DNA of 64,000 bases, from positions 3,424,501 through 3,488,500 of the forward strand of contig OX438750.1 in assembly GCA_949316235.1 (NCBI GenBank). Direction: 5' to 3'. Both the position numbers and the translations under genes were made by a program. Shown here piece by piece: positions 14,101 through 22,651 of the stretch. A model generated the notes under the pieces. It worked only from the letters and a program-made list of their open reading frames with translations, was not told the DNA's origin and did not search any database. The DNA comes from Oegoconia quadripuncta (lineage: Eukaryota; Arthropoda; Insecta; Lepidoptera; Autostichidae). Positions within the stretch are counted from its first letter, which is position 1. Every line of letters starts with the position of its first letter.

Positions 14101-16478
14101 ACCAACGTATATAATATGTGAAATGAAGTATCGTTTCATAAGGGAGCCATACTGAGTGAAATGACAAAAAATCTTGAGGTCTACTCAGCTGAGATCACTT
14201 CTCAAGTATTCCCCCTACCGGCGAATGAATGATAGTCTTGAGTTTCGTTTATTAATACGCACACCTCTCAAGTGAGTACTGCTTGAGTAAGCACGCGCGT
14301 TTCAGGTCTCAAGTTAGGTTTATTTATCAATACGTTTACTTGAGACCAGTCACAAGACTGATCTCAATCTTGAGAATTGTTTATTAATACGGGTCTCAGT
14401 AATGGACGTTTCACATGTGCCAACTTACATGATACTTTACAGAACGATATTGCTCTGCCGTGTAGCATTGGGGAGAATGTACAGCGTGACTCAAGCACAG
14501 CGTATGACGGAGCCACCAGCTGGGTACCACTCCGTACGAGGGGTACCGACCGAGTCCGGATTGAAGTATCCTGAATATGTAGTCTATGACAGTGACCAGG
14601 TAATCAATGTGTAATGGAGTTATGTCTCAGACGGCGTTATCTGTGTGAGTGCGGGTGGGGCAGACATTTTTTTTTATGCACGACGGGTTCGTACTTGACC
14701 TCAATACACCTGATGTTAAGTGAAGATGAGGTCGAAGGTGGAAGCGTACTGACCCGGAAACTCCACCACATTTGGGGGACTGGCTATCTTATCTCTGACA
14801 ACCGGAATACAACAATGCTATTAACATTGTTGCTTGGCGGAAGATTTAGATAAGATGGTGGTAGCTAGCCAGGCGGACATTTAAAATGCCCTACCACCAA
14901 CCAAACCGAGTACTTAAACATGTAACCCGCTGGGGATGGAACCCGCGACATACGTTGTTTACATTGAGCCACGTAGGCGGTTAAAGGCTTTGTCACGTGT
15001 ATCTCAATCTTCTGCATCTGCATAGCATCTGTGGGCACAGATAAAAGGATCTCAGCCATGTATTCATGGCCAACTACTTGGGGGTTTTCTAAATTTTTAA
15101 TTTATATATTTTTAATATAAATTACTTGATCAATCTCCTTGAAATTGCTGTCAAATAAAAGGTTTCGTCTACGGTTTGACCGGGTTATGATGAACAAAAC
15201 ATGATGAATCATCATCATATCATATAGGATATGGTTGGAGTGTAGAATGATTTATTTTATGTACTTATCTATAGTCATTCAAGGGACAATGTATACGCTT
15301 TTATAATAAGGTTCCGGTAGACACTCAAAATTTGCCTTTAAATAACTTTAAAACAACCATTAAACGGAAACTATGCGCCAAAGGCTATTATAAAATTTCT
15401 GACTATCTGGATGATAAGAATGCGTGGACATGAACCGCTCGGCAATATCCAGTATATTTTATTCTTATTTTTATTTGTCGCATCATAAATTTTACAATTA
15501 TTTCAAATCATATTTGTATTAAATTCGTTCTTCTTTAGGGAGACTGCCTAGTGAATGAGCGATAACTGTATGTCATGACGATTTCAAATGTTAATTCTTT
15601 TGGTTTTTGGTTTTGGCTTTATACCTAACGACAAATAAATTTTTTTAAACGGTTCACAAAACTGGATACAATTTAAAATATTATCAGTCTTAGCCAACAT
15701 TACGACGTAATTAACTGAATGTATCCTACTGGATGTGAACACAGCATGCACACAGCTAAACAGTTTCAATACTTAAGAATTAACTAACTAAATCACAAAG
15801 ACAATACGAAAAGACCTATTTATAATTGTTGTACAAAAAGAGAGGATGATTAATCCTTAATACATATACAACCATAGATAACTTTCTTAGTGGAGGCGAT
15901 TGTTCCTGAAAATTTATCAATCAATCAATCAAATAATTATGAACAATTTTTAATTAAAGGCACACGGAAATATAGAGGGGCTTTTTGGCGGGAACTCGGC
16001 GAGTGAAGTAGCATTTTTCTTTATAATTCTTATAATTTGTGCATTCTAACTTTTGAAGCTTAATAATGGCAGAATATTGTGCAGCAAACGTTAGTGATGG
16101 TGTACAAGTGAAGGGAAGTGTAAATTAAAGTGCGTAACGGAGCTTTCGGGTTCCCACAAGAAGCCGCCAAAATCTTTTGTAAAGCATTCTGCCACTTTAC
16201 TCAAGAATGACCTGACCGTGACTAGACTCTGTATACGCCAAGTATACGACGAATTACTTGTTTTGACTGCGACTGACTTACAAACTGAAGAAATAAGAGA
16301 AATAAGATATGGCTGTTATGGGCTGATATGGGCCCTTTACCTTCTCCTAAAGGAGAGAATGAAACCAAAAAAAAAAGGAAATATAGAGATCCTCAAGTCT
16401 TCGTCGTCTTTTTTTGCATATTAATGCCTTTTTCTTTTCCAGGTGTATCCAGAATATTTAATATCATTTTGGTTATGA
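2179..16478 (+). CDS. Compact PARP with tankyrase-like catalytic domain, 255 aa
   Basis: This probably encodes an ADP-ribosyltransferase that transfers ADP-ribose from NAD+ to proteins. Exons are 2179-2256, 3095-3193, 5800-5949, 12787-12949, 13981-14065, 14443-14599 and 16443-16478; all have GT/AG borders and consistent phases (0,0,0,1,2,0). Residues 90-255 match the PARP catalytic fold. His143 is in MLFHGT, Tyr172 in GVYFAEHSSKSSQY and Glu248 in VYPEYLI, so the H-Y-E triad of poly-ADP-ribosylating PARPs is complete. The wording around these motifs and in HSVRG, GLKYPEYVVY is closest to tankyrases. The zinc-binding Cys/His loop of tankyrases, between Tyr172 and the LLCRV strand, is replaced by a short loop. 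No ankyrin or SAM domain is present. The N-terminus (MGQTNSS, then a Glu/Asp run) resembles an N-myristoylation site. A full LINE fills intron 3, and a SINE ends 54 nt before exon 7. The assignment is firm; splice choices are inferred without RNA data. Confidence 0.88.
2467..2800 (-). repeat. SINE-B, near full length
   Basis: This is a tRNA-derived SINE in reverse orientation, lying in intron 1 of the PARP gene. It begins with the A-tail (as T-run) and ends with the tRNA-like head. The head contains a reversed box B (ggggatcgagcccgcgacc) and a reversed box A-like block (attgagccacggaggc). Confidence 0.85.
3719..3878. repeat. MITE family M1 (palindromic)
   Basis: A foldback element with ends GGTGTCGATTCGGATGT and the reverse complement near 3862-3878. 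The internal arms carry ACCAACTAAACTAAAAC and its complement. Related copies are at 4033, 23814, 42722 and, as a half copy, 62231. It is in PARP intron 2. Confidence 0.8.
4033..4226. repeat. MITE family M1 (palindromic)
   Basis: A second palindromic M1 copy only 155 bp after the first, with the same terminal inverted repeats and a different centre. Both lie in PARP intron 2. Confidence 0.8.
4980..5245 (+). repeat. SINE-A (tRNA-derived)
   Basis: A tRNA-like head with box A (gttgtagtggtta) and box B (GGTTCGAATCCCGC) is followed by a tRNA-unrelated body ending in aactagatggcgctgt. The same layout recurs at 20952, 25551, 43412, 58508 and 59359. It cannot be a functional tRNA because the cloverleaf is not complete and the unit is about 260 bp. 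Confidence 0.85.
5281..5673. repeat. MITE family M2 copy
   Basis: The right end reads AACGCCAATTTCATAGGTAA, and the internal blocks GAGCTCTTTTCATGTGCTTC and AGCGGTTACTTTTAAAAA match the long palindromic copy at 35727-36554. The left arm here is reduced. It lies in PARP intron 2, just upstream of exon 3 at 5800. Confidence 0.75.
6040..6150 (-). mobile_element. LINE 3'-UTR fragment
   Basis: The block around GCTCATTCACTAGACAGTCT and AGAAGAACGAGCAAGAAACT recurs at 38940-39030 in the same orientation, and in forward orientation near 15535-15590 after a LINE coding tail. This marks it as a non-coding 3' end of that LINE family. It is in PARP intron 3. Confidence 0.65.
6180..6430. repeat. Host repeat flanking the jockey LINE (left part)
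   Basis: This stretch is shared with 25850-26162, which flanks the second jockey copy. Shared blocks are gtagacgatatt, AGAGCGCCACACTGGGGTCG and gaaccgaccgca. It ends in the 11-bp sequence ACAACTATGTC (6420-6430), which is repeated after the LINE at 11640-11650. Confidence 0.7.
6708..9590 (-). CDS. LINE ORF2: endonuclease and reverse transcriptase, 960 aa
   Basis: This is the replicase of the jockey-type element. Residues 19-235 form an apurinic-type endonuclease that nicks target DNA. Its signatures are QESW (51-54), GGTAIYYK, IYIPSG, GDFNSK (150-155) and SDHRPV (225-230). Residues about 465-760 form the reverse transcriptase: KKAPGADG, HRPISLL, FFDVAKAFDKVWH, PQGSVLSPLLY (666-676) and the catalytic FADD (695-698). 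A C-terminal region of about 200 aa follows, typical of the jockey clade. There is no internal stop or frameshift and the length is normal for the family. No RNase H domain is evident. It would act by target-primed reverse transcription together with ORF1 protein. Confidence 0.95.
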   Translation of the reverse strand: MSQNINTPLGTGRTKPRGVSLISYNSRSLRTNVNELKEFVRSREVDLLLIQESWLKATDRKGLSIPKYTLIRNDRLDGRGGTAIYYKRSLHCSPITTPPLTNMEASICRLAMTGHQSIIIASIYIPSGTPPLKSDFEAILLLGNSVIMFGDFNSKHTSWTCLTTNASGTKLLNITQSLNIDVICPFWPTHYPDNTNQSPDILDFALFKNISLNLNTIEPLDDLGSDHRPVSLILGPQTPPPATPKTFTHWDGFKTSLTAAIDSPDSPYVPSSSSSSYHHLDSTENIDNAVSSLTQLIQSAIKANERVAKVKDQKLPIDVINLIKCKNAALRRAARYPTPSHRKAANQLQRQVRSRLSEVRNAQWSKLMEEISPSHLAYYKVAKALRLDTITHTPPLNRPDGTVAFEDDEKAECLADNTAAQCSPSTLEYDSAHVQMVEEEARCITTSPPTSDPILVSTDQIQAIIKGLKPKKAPGADGISNQALKHLPLNVLTLLSLIFNACFDLCYFPTAWKEAIVIGIPKPGKPLNIPSSHRPISLLKALGKVLERVILYHMRKHLFPVGEPPLILPHQFGFRANHSCPQQVHRIIEYILSGFYPKREKTVAVFFDVAKAFDKVWHAGLIYKLHHLGLPDRLVLTVASYLQDRTFRFRHEGVLSSPRPLKAGVPQGSVLSPLLYISYTNDIPIPKNNVQLSLFADDTALYIKGQRLSSTISKLQRSVNELGEWFRKWRIEVNPDKSTAIRFSHKRRRHLDLNDTQIRMLGTPVPWKPTAKYLGVTLDSRLTFKPHILNVTRTARFYLGRLNSMIGRSSKMSPINKRTLFKVCIRPVMTYAAPVFAHANPNTINKLQIVQNLFCRRALNAHWCVRNADLHRDIDLPSIQQFLKTLTESFFKSATEHPNPLIRGSAVYPTPSSTSLYQVRRPRNVLTDPPNKLTSDLACLLAATDESGALVTPDSSSTLD
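9596..11173 (-). CDS. LINE ORF1: Gag-like RNA-binding protein, 525 aa
   Basis: This is the nucleic-acid-binding partner of ORF2. A Ser/Pro-rich and charged N-terminal third contains the basic stretch KPRKKRSAKR (103-112), a likely nuclear signal. Residues about 190-325 look like the domain that precedes the zinc knuckles in jockey-type Gag proteins. Three CCHC zinc knuckles follow: CHRCQLYGHAAANC (337-350), CVKCLEPHSTKEC (356-368) and CVLCGQSGHTANYRGC (380-395). The C-terminal part is Pro-rich. The start at 11173 gives MATKNEF and an uninterrupted frame. Family knowledge says such proteins package element RNA and carry it to the nucleus; that role is inferred here. Confidence 0.92.
   Translation of the reverse strand: MATKNEFLELISSFLEISGVKFDKAAFQSYFSEALKAKTAPPAQLNPSPAQEMEYSDSISTTSSRKRPASPDDGSNSEISEDGTVTGAHPSPDQLEFEFELVKPRKKRSAKRGPKTAPPSPPPTSATEIPRPLSPLPPPTLSPSPVPLMSLDIPTPAPPSQTAAPPTKPATRCTPTLPKLKAPPPVFLRDKTKWTFVSKLCTDNKVHYSHASNTGEAIKIEVPSITDFRNLTRLLSQNRIPYHSYALPEERKIRAVLRGVPHELPNEAILDDLIQQGFPVEAVHKMHSRTGRTYPLALAILTNVPNARDIFKGELTICGLSKIKIEPPHKRGHPGQCHRCQLYGHAAANCSANPRCVKCLEPHSTKECTRTRDDETPPSCVLCGQSGHTANYRGCPRAPRPRPTQKAPKASTQAGHKPSPPPATASHFPPLKPPQASNPWGPKTPAPPSVFRPQALPATPRPNHPKPHPGGSMPSLAEDMQTVYAAISGIDIGEISILARKLRASRTAQERLLALVEHHHLLNSI
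11640..11820. repeat. Host repeat flanking the jockey LINE (right part)
   Basis: It starts with the second copy of the 11-bp duplication and continues CGTGGGTACC, then CCAATCAGAACCCG and AAAAGGGCGCCTCTAGCGGC. The same order of blocks follows the second jockey copy at 26952-27130. Hence both LINE copies are embedded in one older repeat family of unknown class. Confidence 0.7.
12304..12634 (-). repeat. SINE-B, near full length
   Basis: A reverse-oriented SINE-B with T-run, GCACAACGGGTTAGTACTTG and, at the far end, reversed tRNA-like box B (gggaatcgaaccagcgacc). It ends about 150 bp before PARP exon 4. Confidence 0.85.
12990..13285. repeat. MITE family M2, diverged copy
   Basis: The left end TTAGGTCCTTACATATGAAA and the right end AAAACGCCAATGTCATATGT are inverted repeats of each other with some divergence. 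It begins 41 bp after PARP exon 4 ends. Confidence 0.65.
13793..13905 (-). repeat. SINE-B fragment
   Basis: A 5'-truncated SINE-B in reverse orientation. A small CAAT repeat expansion (actcaatcaatcaatcaca) lies in the tail region. It lies 75 bp before PARP exon 5. Confidence 0.75.
14168..14396. repeat. MITE family M3 copy
   Basis: The blocks TTGAGGTCTACTCAGCTGAG, TCACTTCTCAAGTATTC and TTTATTAATACGGGTC mark this family, whose best copy (37970-38420) has a TTA target duplication. It ends 46 bp before PARP exon 6. Confidence 0.75.
14667..14981 (-). repeat. SINE-B, near full length
   Basis: A reverse-oriented SINE-B located about 70 bp after PARP exon 6. The tRNA-like head has lost a few bases around box B compared with 2467-2800. 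Confidence 0.8.
15281..15600 (+). mobile_element. LINE 3' fragment (coding tail plus 3'-UTR)
   Basis: Translation with one frame change gives a decayed match to the last ~45 codons of the LINE at 33170-34680 (motif YYKISDYLDDKNAWT before the stop near 15433). It is followed by that family's non-coding 3' end. It lies in PARP intron 6 and is too damaged to be expressed. Confidence 0.65.
15978..16376 (+). repeat. SINE-D, full copy with 12-bp target duplication
   Basis: A retroposed unit starting GGCTTTTTGGCGGGAACTCG and ending in an A-rich tail. It is flanked by an exact 12-bp duplication GGAAATATAGAG (15966-15977 and 16377-16388). It carries a tiny frame starting MAEYCAANV that stops after 20 codons. 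The insertion ends 54 nt before the last PARP exon. Other copies are at 22652 and 40434, with a 3' part at 22455. Confidence 0.85.
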
Positions 16479-16710
16479 AATTATTGAATAATAGAAGATC
16501 GGTTAAAGCTCAAAATCGAAGTACCACAGATGATTGCTCATTTGCAGCGCGTATCGGGGATATTTGGAGATGGACGAAGGGAATTAGTCGGTTCCTGATG
16601 CTCAAGGAACATATAACTCACTATGACGAGTCGATGCATAAAGTGCACGATGGTGCCAGGTGAATAGCTGCTGTGGCTCAAAGCGGGCAGACTAATTAAA
16701 GAATATATAG

Positions 16711-17235
16711 GGTCTAACAAAATTAACCCGACAAACTTTGGCAATTGCATGTACATGACAATAAAATAAAATATTCATTAAAAAAACTAGCCTTAAAAAT
16801 TTTGTTTCCGAGTAAAAAAATTAAATGTAAGTGCAAATGGAAACACACATTAACAGACTTACTTCATTTCGATTGTACCTTGTTTTATCAATGAGAAAAA
16901 AAACAGGCAACGTTCCATTGATATGGAAGACGCCAAAGGGGGTGGCGGGTGGAGGGCAAAGAGTAGAATAATACAACCGGAAGGGGCACAGGGCGCAACC
17001 AATCACAGCGCGTCGCGACGGCGCCGGGGCAAGCGTACGCCGACGGCGAGCGGCGAGTGGTCGCCAGAGGCGTCTTCAAAGATACTAAGGCACGTGATTG
17101 TGTGTTGTGGCAAAGTATGTAATGTCCAACTCACAAAATTTACATTTCTAAATTTTATTTTTTGAATACGTACGTACATGACAATAAAATAATATATTCA
17201 TTAAAAAAACTAACCTTAAAAATTTTCCGAGGGCG
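16711..17235. repeat. MITE family M4, extended but incomplete copy
   Basis: It starts GGTCTAACAAAATTAACCCG as in the complete copy at 28145-28531. It contains the internal blocks CAGGCAACGTTCCATTGATA and ACAAAATTTACATTTCTAAA in reverse order relative to that copy. About 170 bp of GC-rich sequence (16925-17090) that the 28-kb copy lacks sits in the middle. A 65-bp block (16746-16812) is repeated directly at 17168-17232. Confidence 0.6.
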
Positions 17236-17315
17236 GAGCACCATGCTGAGTTGGAACCATTTTGTCCCTACAGCACATAATAACTGACATTTTAGAATTT
17301 TTATTCCTGTAATAC

Positions 17316-17350
17316 TACAGAACAGAATGGTATAGACCATTCTGTTCTGT
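17316..17350. repeat. Perfect hairpin
   Basis: Arms ACAGAACAGAATGGT and ACCATTCTGTTCTGT are separated by only five bases, so the DNA or an RNA copy could form a 15-bp stem. Confidence 0.85.
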
Positions 17351-17597
17351 ATTAGTTACTAGTTGTTATCATTGTGCAATGTGCTTAGAGGCAAATAAAC
17401 AAATTATCTATCTATCTATTTTTATTCGACTTCGAAGGAGCGTAAAGTACCCACTTCAACATGCTTAAGTTAAGCTACCTTTATTTGGCTTTTTATTACT
17501 GTACTGTAGTTTAAATTTTGTAAAACTACTGCATTAAACAAATGTGTGGCTGGAGAAACAAACATTTACCTATCTAATGTTTTTCGGGTGTATGTAC

Positions 17598-18274
17598 CTA
17601 TACCAGATGAGTTTTGTTACCGTAAGGAAAAATATAATAGTGACACAAAAGTTATTAGCATAAGTAAGTAGGTATATATTTTTCTTCAAAACCGTCATCG
17701 ACCACACGCCGGCAGGAGATTGATATGTGACTGGCGAGATTCGTAGGGTTCCTATGGGTATAGGGTTATTTATACAAAAATACAAATACAAAATAGTTTT
17801 ATTTGTTTTTCCAAATCATGCAATTGCCAATGTGTTGTGGGATCTTTCTTTTAAGCATCAAAAATGCCTGTGCCAGAAAGCTCCACTATGATCAAGATGC
17901 AGATTACTTTATCTAAACAACTATAACCAAACAACAATAACTAAATAACAGTAACTAAATAACAATAACTAAATAACTATATCTAAATAACTATAACTAA
18001 ATAATTATACGTGTGTGTGTGTGTGTGTATGTGTGTGTGTGTGTGTGTGTATGTGTGTGTGAAACTCATATTTTCTCCACAGTTTTTTTTTATTAATACA
18101 ATTTAATGATGTAATTAAGTATGTGGAGTAGGCTACAACCGCGACCTTTAAATGACACGAAGCTTTATTCGATTATGGTTTTGAAAAAACAAATTAAACT
18201 ACTGACAATACCTTCTATTTTCCTTACCTAATATGCCCCATTTTTTTCGTAACGGTAAAAAACTCATTCGATAT
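17598..18274. repeat. MITE family M5 copy with internal microsatellites
   Basis: The ends (TATACCAGATGAGTTTT near 17598 and AAAACTCATTCGATATA near 18260) are inverted repeats. They match the shorter copy at 28711-29027. The interior contains an AATAACTA-type minisatellite (about 17925-18003) and a (GT)n run (18010-18061). Confidence 0.65.
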
Positions 18275-18337
18275 ATTTCTTGTTACTGCCTGTCCTAAAT
18301 GGCTTGACATAAATGAAGAGCAAGTTGTCTTTAGAAT

Positions 18338-18425
18338 CGTCTTGAACCCTAGAGTGTCATAGGATACATTTTATGATAAAAAATCCAACATGACACTCGC
18401 AAAACACAATATACTGCCGGGTTGT
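18338..18425 (-). repeat. Short dispersed repeat N
   Basis: This 90-bp unit contains AAAATCCAACATG and a reversed CCATGTTGGATTTTTTA-type block. It recurs at 29088-29155, 35238-35330, 50457-50545 and 54142-54236. Its class is unknown. Confidence 0.6.
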
Positions 18426-18661
18426 TTAGGTGTTTAGATAGATAAATAGATTATTCACATAAGTTGAAAGTTTTTTGACATCATTGAGGTTTTAACAGGA
18501 TAGTTGCTTAGCGACATCTAGAAATGACACCGTAGTTAATGGATCTTCTTACATTATCCTATATCTCTATTTAGAAGTTAGATTAAAATTTAAACTGAAC
18601 AAAACTTTACGTCAACTCTATCAAAACAATACCTGAAACAGCTTCTTTTCTCAATATTTTT

Positions 18662-21324
18662 CTACATTTGCATTCTTTTACCACGATAACATTTCCCATC
18701 GCCCGTTGTTCTGTTTTCAAAAAATTTCGATGGTCGTTTTGAATCGTTCCCTGGTAGTCTATCTCTATTCATGAATGTCTCCTGTGACACAGGCACTTGC
18801 CCATAAAGGTCCACCATTGGGCCCTGTTTCATATGATTCTTAAAGTTAGATCGTCTACTGATGGTCTCAGATTGTTTGTGCTTCATTAGTTGATTGTGAA
18901 AGTGGAAGTCTCTACAAGAAAAAGGTCACACATTACATCCAAGGATTGACCATACAATTTAATTTCACTTTCAATACTATGTAATTTAGACATATTAACA
19001 TAACGACTCGTATATCACTGAGGATTTGATTTGTTTTTATTGATATTTATATAATAATATTATTAATTAATAAGTACCAATTTTATTCTAATTATATGGT
19101 ACTTTAATTAAAACATTACCCATTCAATTTTAAAGTTAACCATTATCAGTAACGTAATAAGAATCTTTAATTGGCATAAGTTTGGTATTAGTTTTCTGTA
19201 TAAGAATTTGAAACAATGCTGTTGATTCTATGTAAATAAATAAATTATAACAATTTATTGTGTATTGGTACACAAACCAAACAATTACAGCGAGATTTAG
19301 GCTATTAAAGAATATAATATCTTTAAAATAGATATCTTCCAGCAAACCCGTCATTGGGCAATATAAAGAAGGCAAACAGAGTACACACAAATAAAAAACG
19401 ATAATAAATAAATTATGATGATGATTATTTATTTTATAAATAAATATGTAAATAAGTTTGTAAGCAATAGATGGACAAGATCAGAGATAATCCATCCTAG
19501 TAACGGGATATCTCTGACAACCGCAGGCTGTGACGTGACGTTTACAAGTACCAGGGTAACAGAAGCTACGGGGGGTCGTTCAGAGGGTTCACCCAGGTGC
19601 ACTCGAACGCACTCCGGGTGCAAACTAGTCGTTCAGAACGTCAGGGTAAAAAACGTTCGAAGTGCGCTCGAGTGTTTTAAATTGGCCGTTCCGGACGTCG
19701 GGGTGAAACAACCGAACAACCGTCTCGGGAGAAGGTTAAAAAACGCACTGACAGCTAAACTGTCAAATTTAACGTCAATAGTGTCACATTTTAAAAATAA
19801 AATTATCACCACCACCATGGCGACTCTTTATTACTACGTTGTTTGTTACACCTCTATACTTATACTCATTGGAAATTATTCGGTACCTGTCTATTCGACA
19901 TTGAATCTCTGTTCGGTGCAAAATTCTACTAAAAAAACTCTAATTTAGCATGAATTTGTTTAGCGAGCGATTTAATACCAGTTTTTTTTTATCTTGCTGT
20001 GTCAAAGCGACGCTGTCAGATTTAAATTTGGCGCTCGAATTTTCCACTCCGTTCAGAAGATTTGGATCAGTTAAAATTTACTCCGGCAAAAAACGTACTA
20101 AGCCTCTGAACGTAGCCCAGGGTTTGAACCACAGGTTTGAACGCACCGTGTAGCCGCTCGCCGCCGCTGCTCGACCGCGATGACCGAGCCACGAACTCGT
20201 CGCGACGGGCGACATGGCTAGCGAATTCAATAATCACTGCGCGCTGCCTTGATATAGGCCAATCAGTTCGTCGTTACGACCGCGCAGTAGTTATTAAATT
20301 CGCTTGCCATGTCACCCGTCGCGGCGAGCTTGTGGCCGGGCGGTGACTACAACATAGCATTTATCTCTATTCGCAATCTTCGTAAGTAGTTAGGCATTAA
20401 AAAAAGTTGTTTTAAATTATGTTGGTTAAACTTATAATGAAGTACATACTTCTGTTGTGGAAATTCAAACGGAACCGTCACATGTGTCGCCGCGTGTCTT
20501 TTGAACTCCTCCCACCGACAATTCAAGTACTCATTCGTTTCTAAAGAATAATATCTTTTGTAAGCATATCTGAAGATCTTTCCTTCGTATATCGGGAGTA
20601 CGCGGTAATCCTGACCCAAAGCCTCGACAATTTCTGAAAAACAAGTATAGGTAAGTAACTGTGGTAGACAACGAAGCCCTGTTGTACGCTCAAAGGGATT
20701 TGGAATTCAAGATGACAATATTATATGAGTTTTAAATTAAAGGAGGTATACTGCATTAATACTTGTTAGATGCAAAAAAATTACAAATTCGATTAACTAT
20801 ACCACGAGTTTATTTGCGTTTGGCGCCAAGCAGCAATGCTGATAGGTTTCACTTGAACTTCTTGCGCACTTTGCGTAAAATAAGCGCATGATTTCCAATA
20901 ACAATACGGTAATGAATGATAGATGCACCGAATATAAATGAAAGCTATAGTTGACGACCTGTTTGGTGTAGTGGTTAGAAACTTTGCTGCTATACCAATA
21001 GGTCGCGGGTTCGAATCCCGCTAGGGGCATATGTTTGTATGATGAATATAGACATGTGTTCCCGAGTTAAGGATGTTTTTCACTTATATATGTATTTAAT
21101 TACAAAAAAAAATGTATTTGTGTATATATATAACACAAGCCTATAGTTGCTTAATGTGGAACTAGATGACGTTGTGTGTCCAAGGATATTTATTTATTCA
21201 TTATTATTTATTATTATAGTGGCAAACCTTGGCCTACTTCAAGGATGGGTTTTGTTTTCTTTATAGTATCACAATCTCGATAATAAGTGATACCATCAAT
21301 AACTATCTGTTTATTTTTATGCAT
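18662..21324 (-). CDS. Gene A: small unrecognised family, paralogue of genes B and C, 176 aa
   Basis: I do not recognise the family. Exons (- strand) are 21324-21228, 20633-20450 and 18911-18662; phases are 1 and 2, and the joined frame is open with a stop at 18662-18664. The protein has no signal peptide, membrane segment or known zinc motif. It aligns with genes B and C: YRVLP, an aromatic/basic helix-like stretch, SLETNEYLNCRW, then PFEFP at the exon 2/3 junction, then DFHFHN, and a late VDLYGQVPV block. The tail is basic. The middle exon has exactly the length of that in gene C (184 nt). Exon 1 is less certain, but it shares a Y-x2-C-x4-TKP pattern with gene C exon 1. A SINE-A lies in intron 1, 37 bp from the exon 1 donor. 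The function is unknown. Confidence 0.75.
20165..20340. repeat. GC-rich palindromic element
   Basis: The arms CGTCGCGACGGGCGACATGG and CCATGTCACCCGTCGCGGCG are imperfect inverted repeats, and further pairing (TCACTGCGCG / CGCGCAGTAG) continues inward. It is probably a MITE. It lies in intron 2 of gene A. Confidence 0.7.
20952..21190 (+). repeat. SINE-A
   Basis: The head has box A (TGGTGTAGTGGTTAG) and box B (GGTTCGAATCCCGC), and the body ends with aactagatgacgttgt. It lies in intron 1 of gene A, antisense to the gene. Confidence 0.85.
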
Positions 21325-21824
21325 TGTGTAATTAAATCACTTTAAACAATGTGATAGTTTATACATATATAAATGAAAACGTTTGCAATCAAGACAAACA
21401 TTCATGCATGAACTATTTCTGCAAGTCAATGTCACATAATATGTTTATAAAATGAGTTGGTCTAAAGAGGTCCTAATCTAAGTCCTAAATGGAAGCAAAG
21501 CTCGTTACACACTAAACGGTGGTACTTTGTACGGCGCCTACTGAAGGTAGACGGTGCTGTCGCGAAGAATCGCGATGTCCCAAATATACTAGAGTCCAAG
21601 CCTGTAAATAATTCTGGCCACATAGACAATTCTAAAACGTAGTGTTTATATTCTCTTTGGACAATTCTGTCAAAACTTAAATTCGGCGCCAACGAAAGCA
21701 TTAACATATCAGCCATTATGTACAAACTTAATTTCAAAGTGTAAAATTATAAAGTCAAAGCTGGTGCCGTGCCTGAGAGTGGAAGGCGCAAGCACGGTAG
21801 CAAGGACTGCAACTCACACGAGAG

Positions 21825-21882
21825 CTAAGTATCGAACCTAAGTATCGAACCTAAGTATTGAACGAACCTAAGTATTCTAAAT
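21825..21882. repeat. Short tandem repeat
   Basis: About four imperfect units of CTAAGTATCGAAC in a row. Confidence 0.7.
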
Positions 21883-22454
21883 ATCCTAATTATCAATAGA
21901 ATAATGTGAACTTATCTATAAACAAAGTCGTTCTAAGTTTTCTATTCAAAGTTTGAGGAATTCATTTTGTATCCCGGGAAAGAAAGAAAGTGGACCGAGT
22001 CCTCGTCGTATCGACCTCGACGGGGAGGGCGGTTTCACTAGCGTAGTGAGCTCACAAATATTGCGCAGAAGGTGTGGTGAGAGATAGCCTAGCAAGCAAG
22101 CACTTACCCACCTAGGATGTTAGTAGTCGCCACGAGAAAGGGTCCACTGGAGCGCAAGATGCGCGGCGGATACTGCTACATCCTTGGACCACTGGTGTAA
22201 TCTGAGGATGATTGCCTCAGAGTACACCTTATCTTAATGATTAGTCAAAAGATACAATATGAATGACAAGAAAGCATACCTATACTTAACCCTTCACACC
22301 CAATGCGAAGCAGATATAAACAGATACTGAACATTTAAATCATAACATAAATAACAAACGAAGGGTCATTCGCGACAGGTGCCTTGCGTTGAAAAGGGAT
22401 AGACAGATCATACTTTTTGCTGTTCAATAGCGATCGCAATTATATTGTGCAAGT

Positions 22455-22612
22455 GCAAGTGACTACACTCTGTATACGCCAAGTATACGACGAATTACTT
22501 GTTTTGACTGTGACTGATTTATAAATTGAAGAAATATGAAAAATAAGACATGGCTGTATAGGCTTAGATCCCATTGCCTTCTCCAAGAGGAGAGAATAAA
22601 CGAAAAAAAAAA
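22455..22612 (+). repeat. SINE-D 3' half
   Basis: It matches the last ~160 bp of SINE-D (TATACGCCAAGTATACGACG onward) and ends in an A-run. It lies 40 bp upstream of a full copy of the same family. Confidence 0.75.
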
Positions 22613-22651
22613 ATACAGAGGGTGATAGGCAAAGAAAATATATTGACATAA

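Larger units (their letters stand above)
16479..18661. other. Intergenic region between PARP and gene A, repeat-filled
   Basis: No gene was found. The region holds an M4 fragment (16711-17235), a perfect hairpin at 17316-17350, an M5 element with a GT microsatellite (17598-18274), and a short dispersed repeat at 18338-18425. PARP (+) and gene A (-) are convergent here, so their 3' ends face each other. Confidence 0.6.

Noticed and set aside
19415..19948. Forward open frame of 177 codons between gene A exons
   Set aside because: No recognisable domain, low-complexity start, no sensible splice context, and antisense to intron 2 of gene A. It looks like a chance frame in a moderately GC-rich stretch.
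20803..20889. Alternative first exon for gene A (MRLFYAKCARSSSE)
   Set aside because: It has a plausible donor, but the ending phase is 0, whereas exon 2 needs phase 1, and it overlaps the 5' flank of a SINE-A.
21462..21737. Reverse frame of 91 codons upstream of gene A
   Set aside because: I tested it as the first exon of gene A, but no donor gives the required phase 1 ending. The exon at 21228-21324 fits the phase and shares a motif with gene C. The frame remains unexplained.
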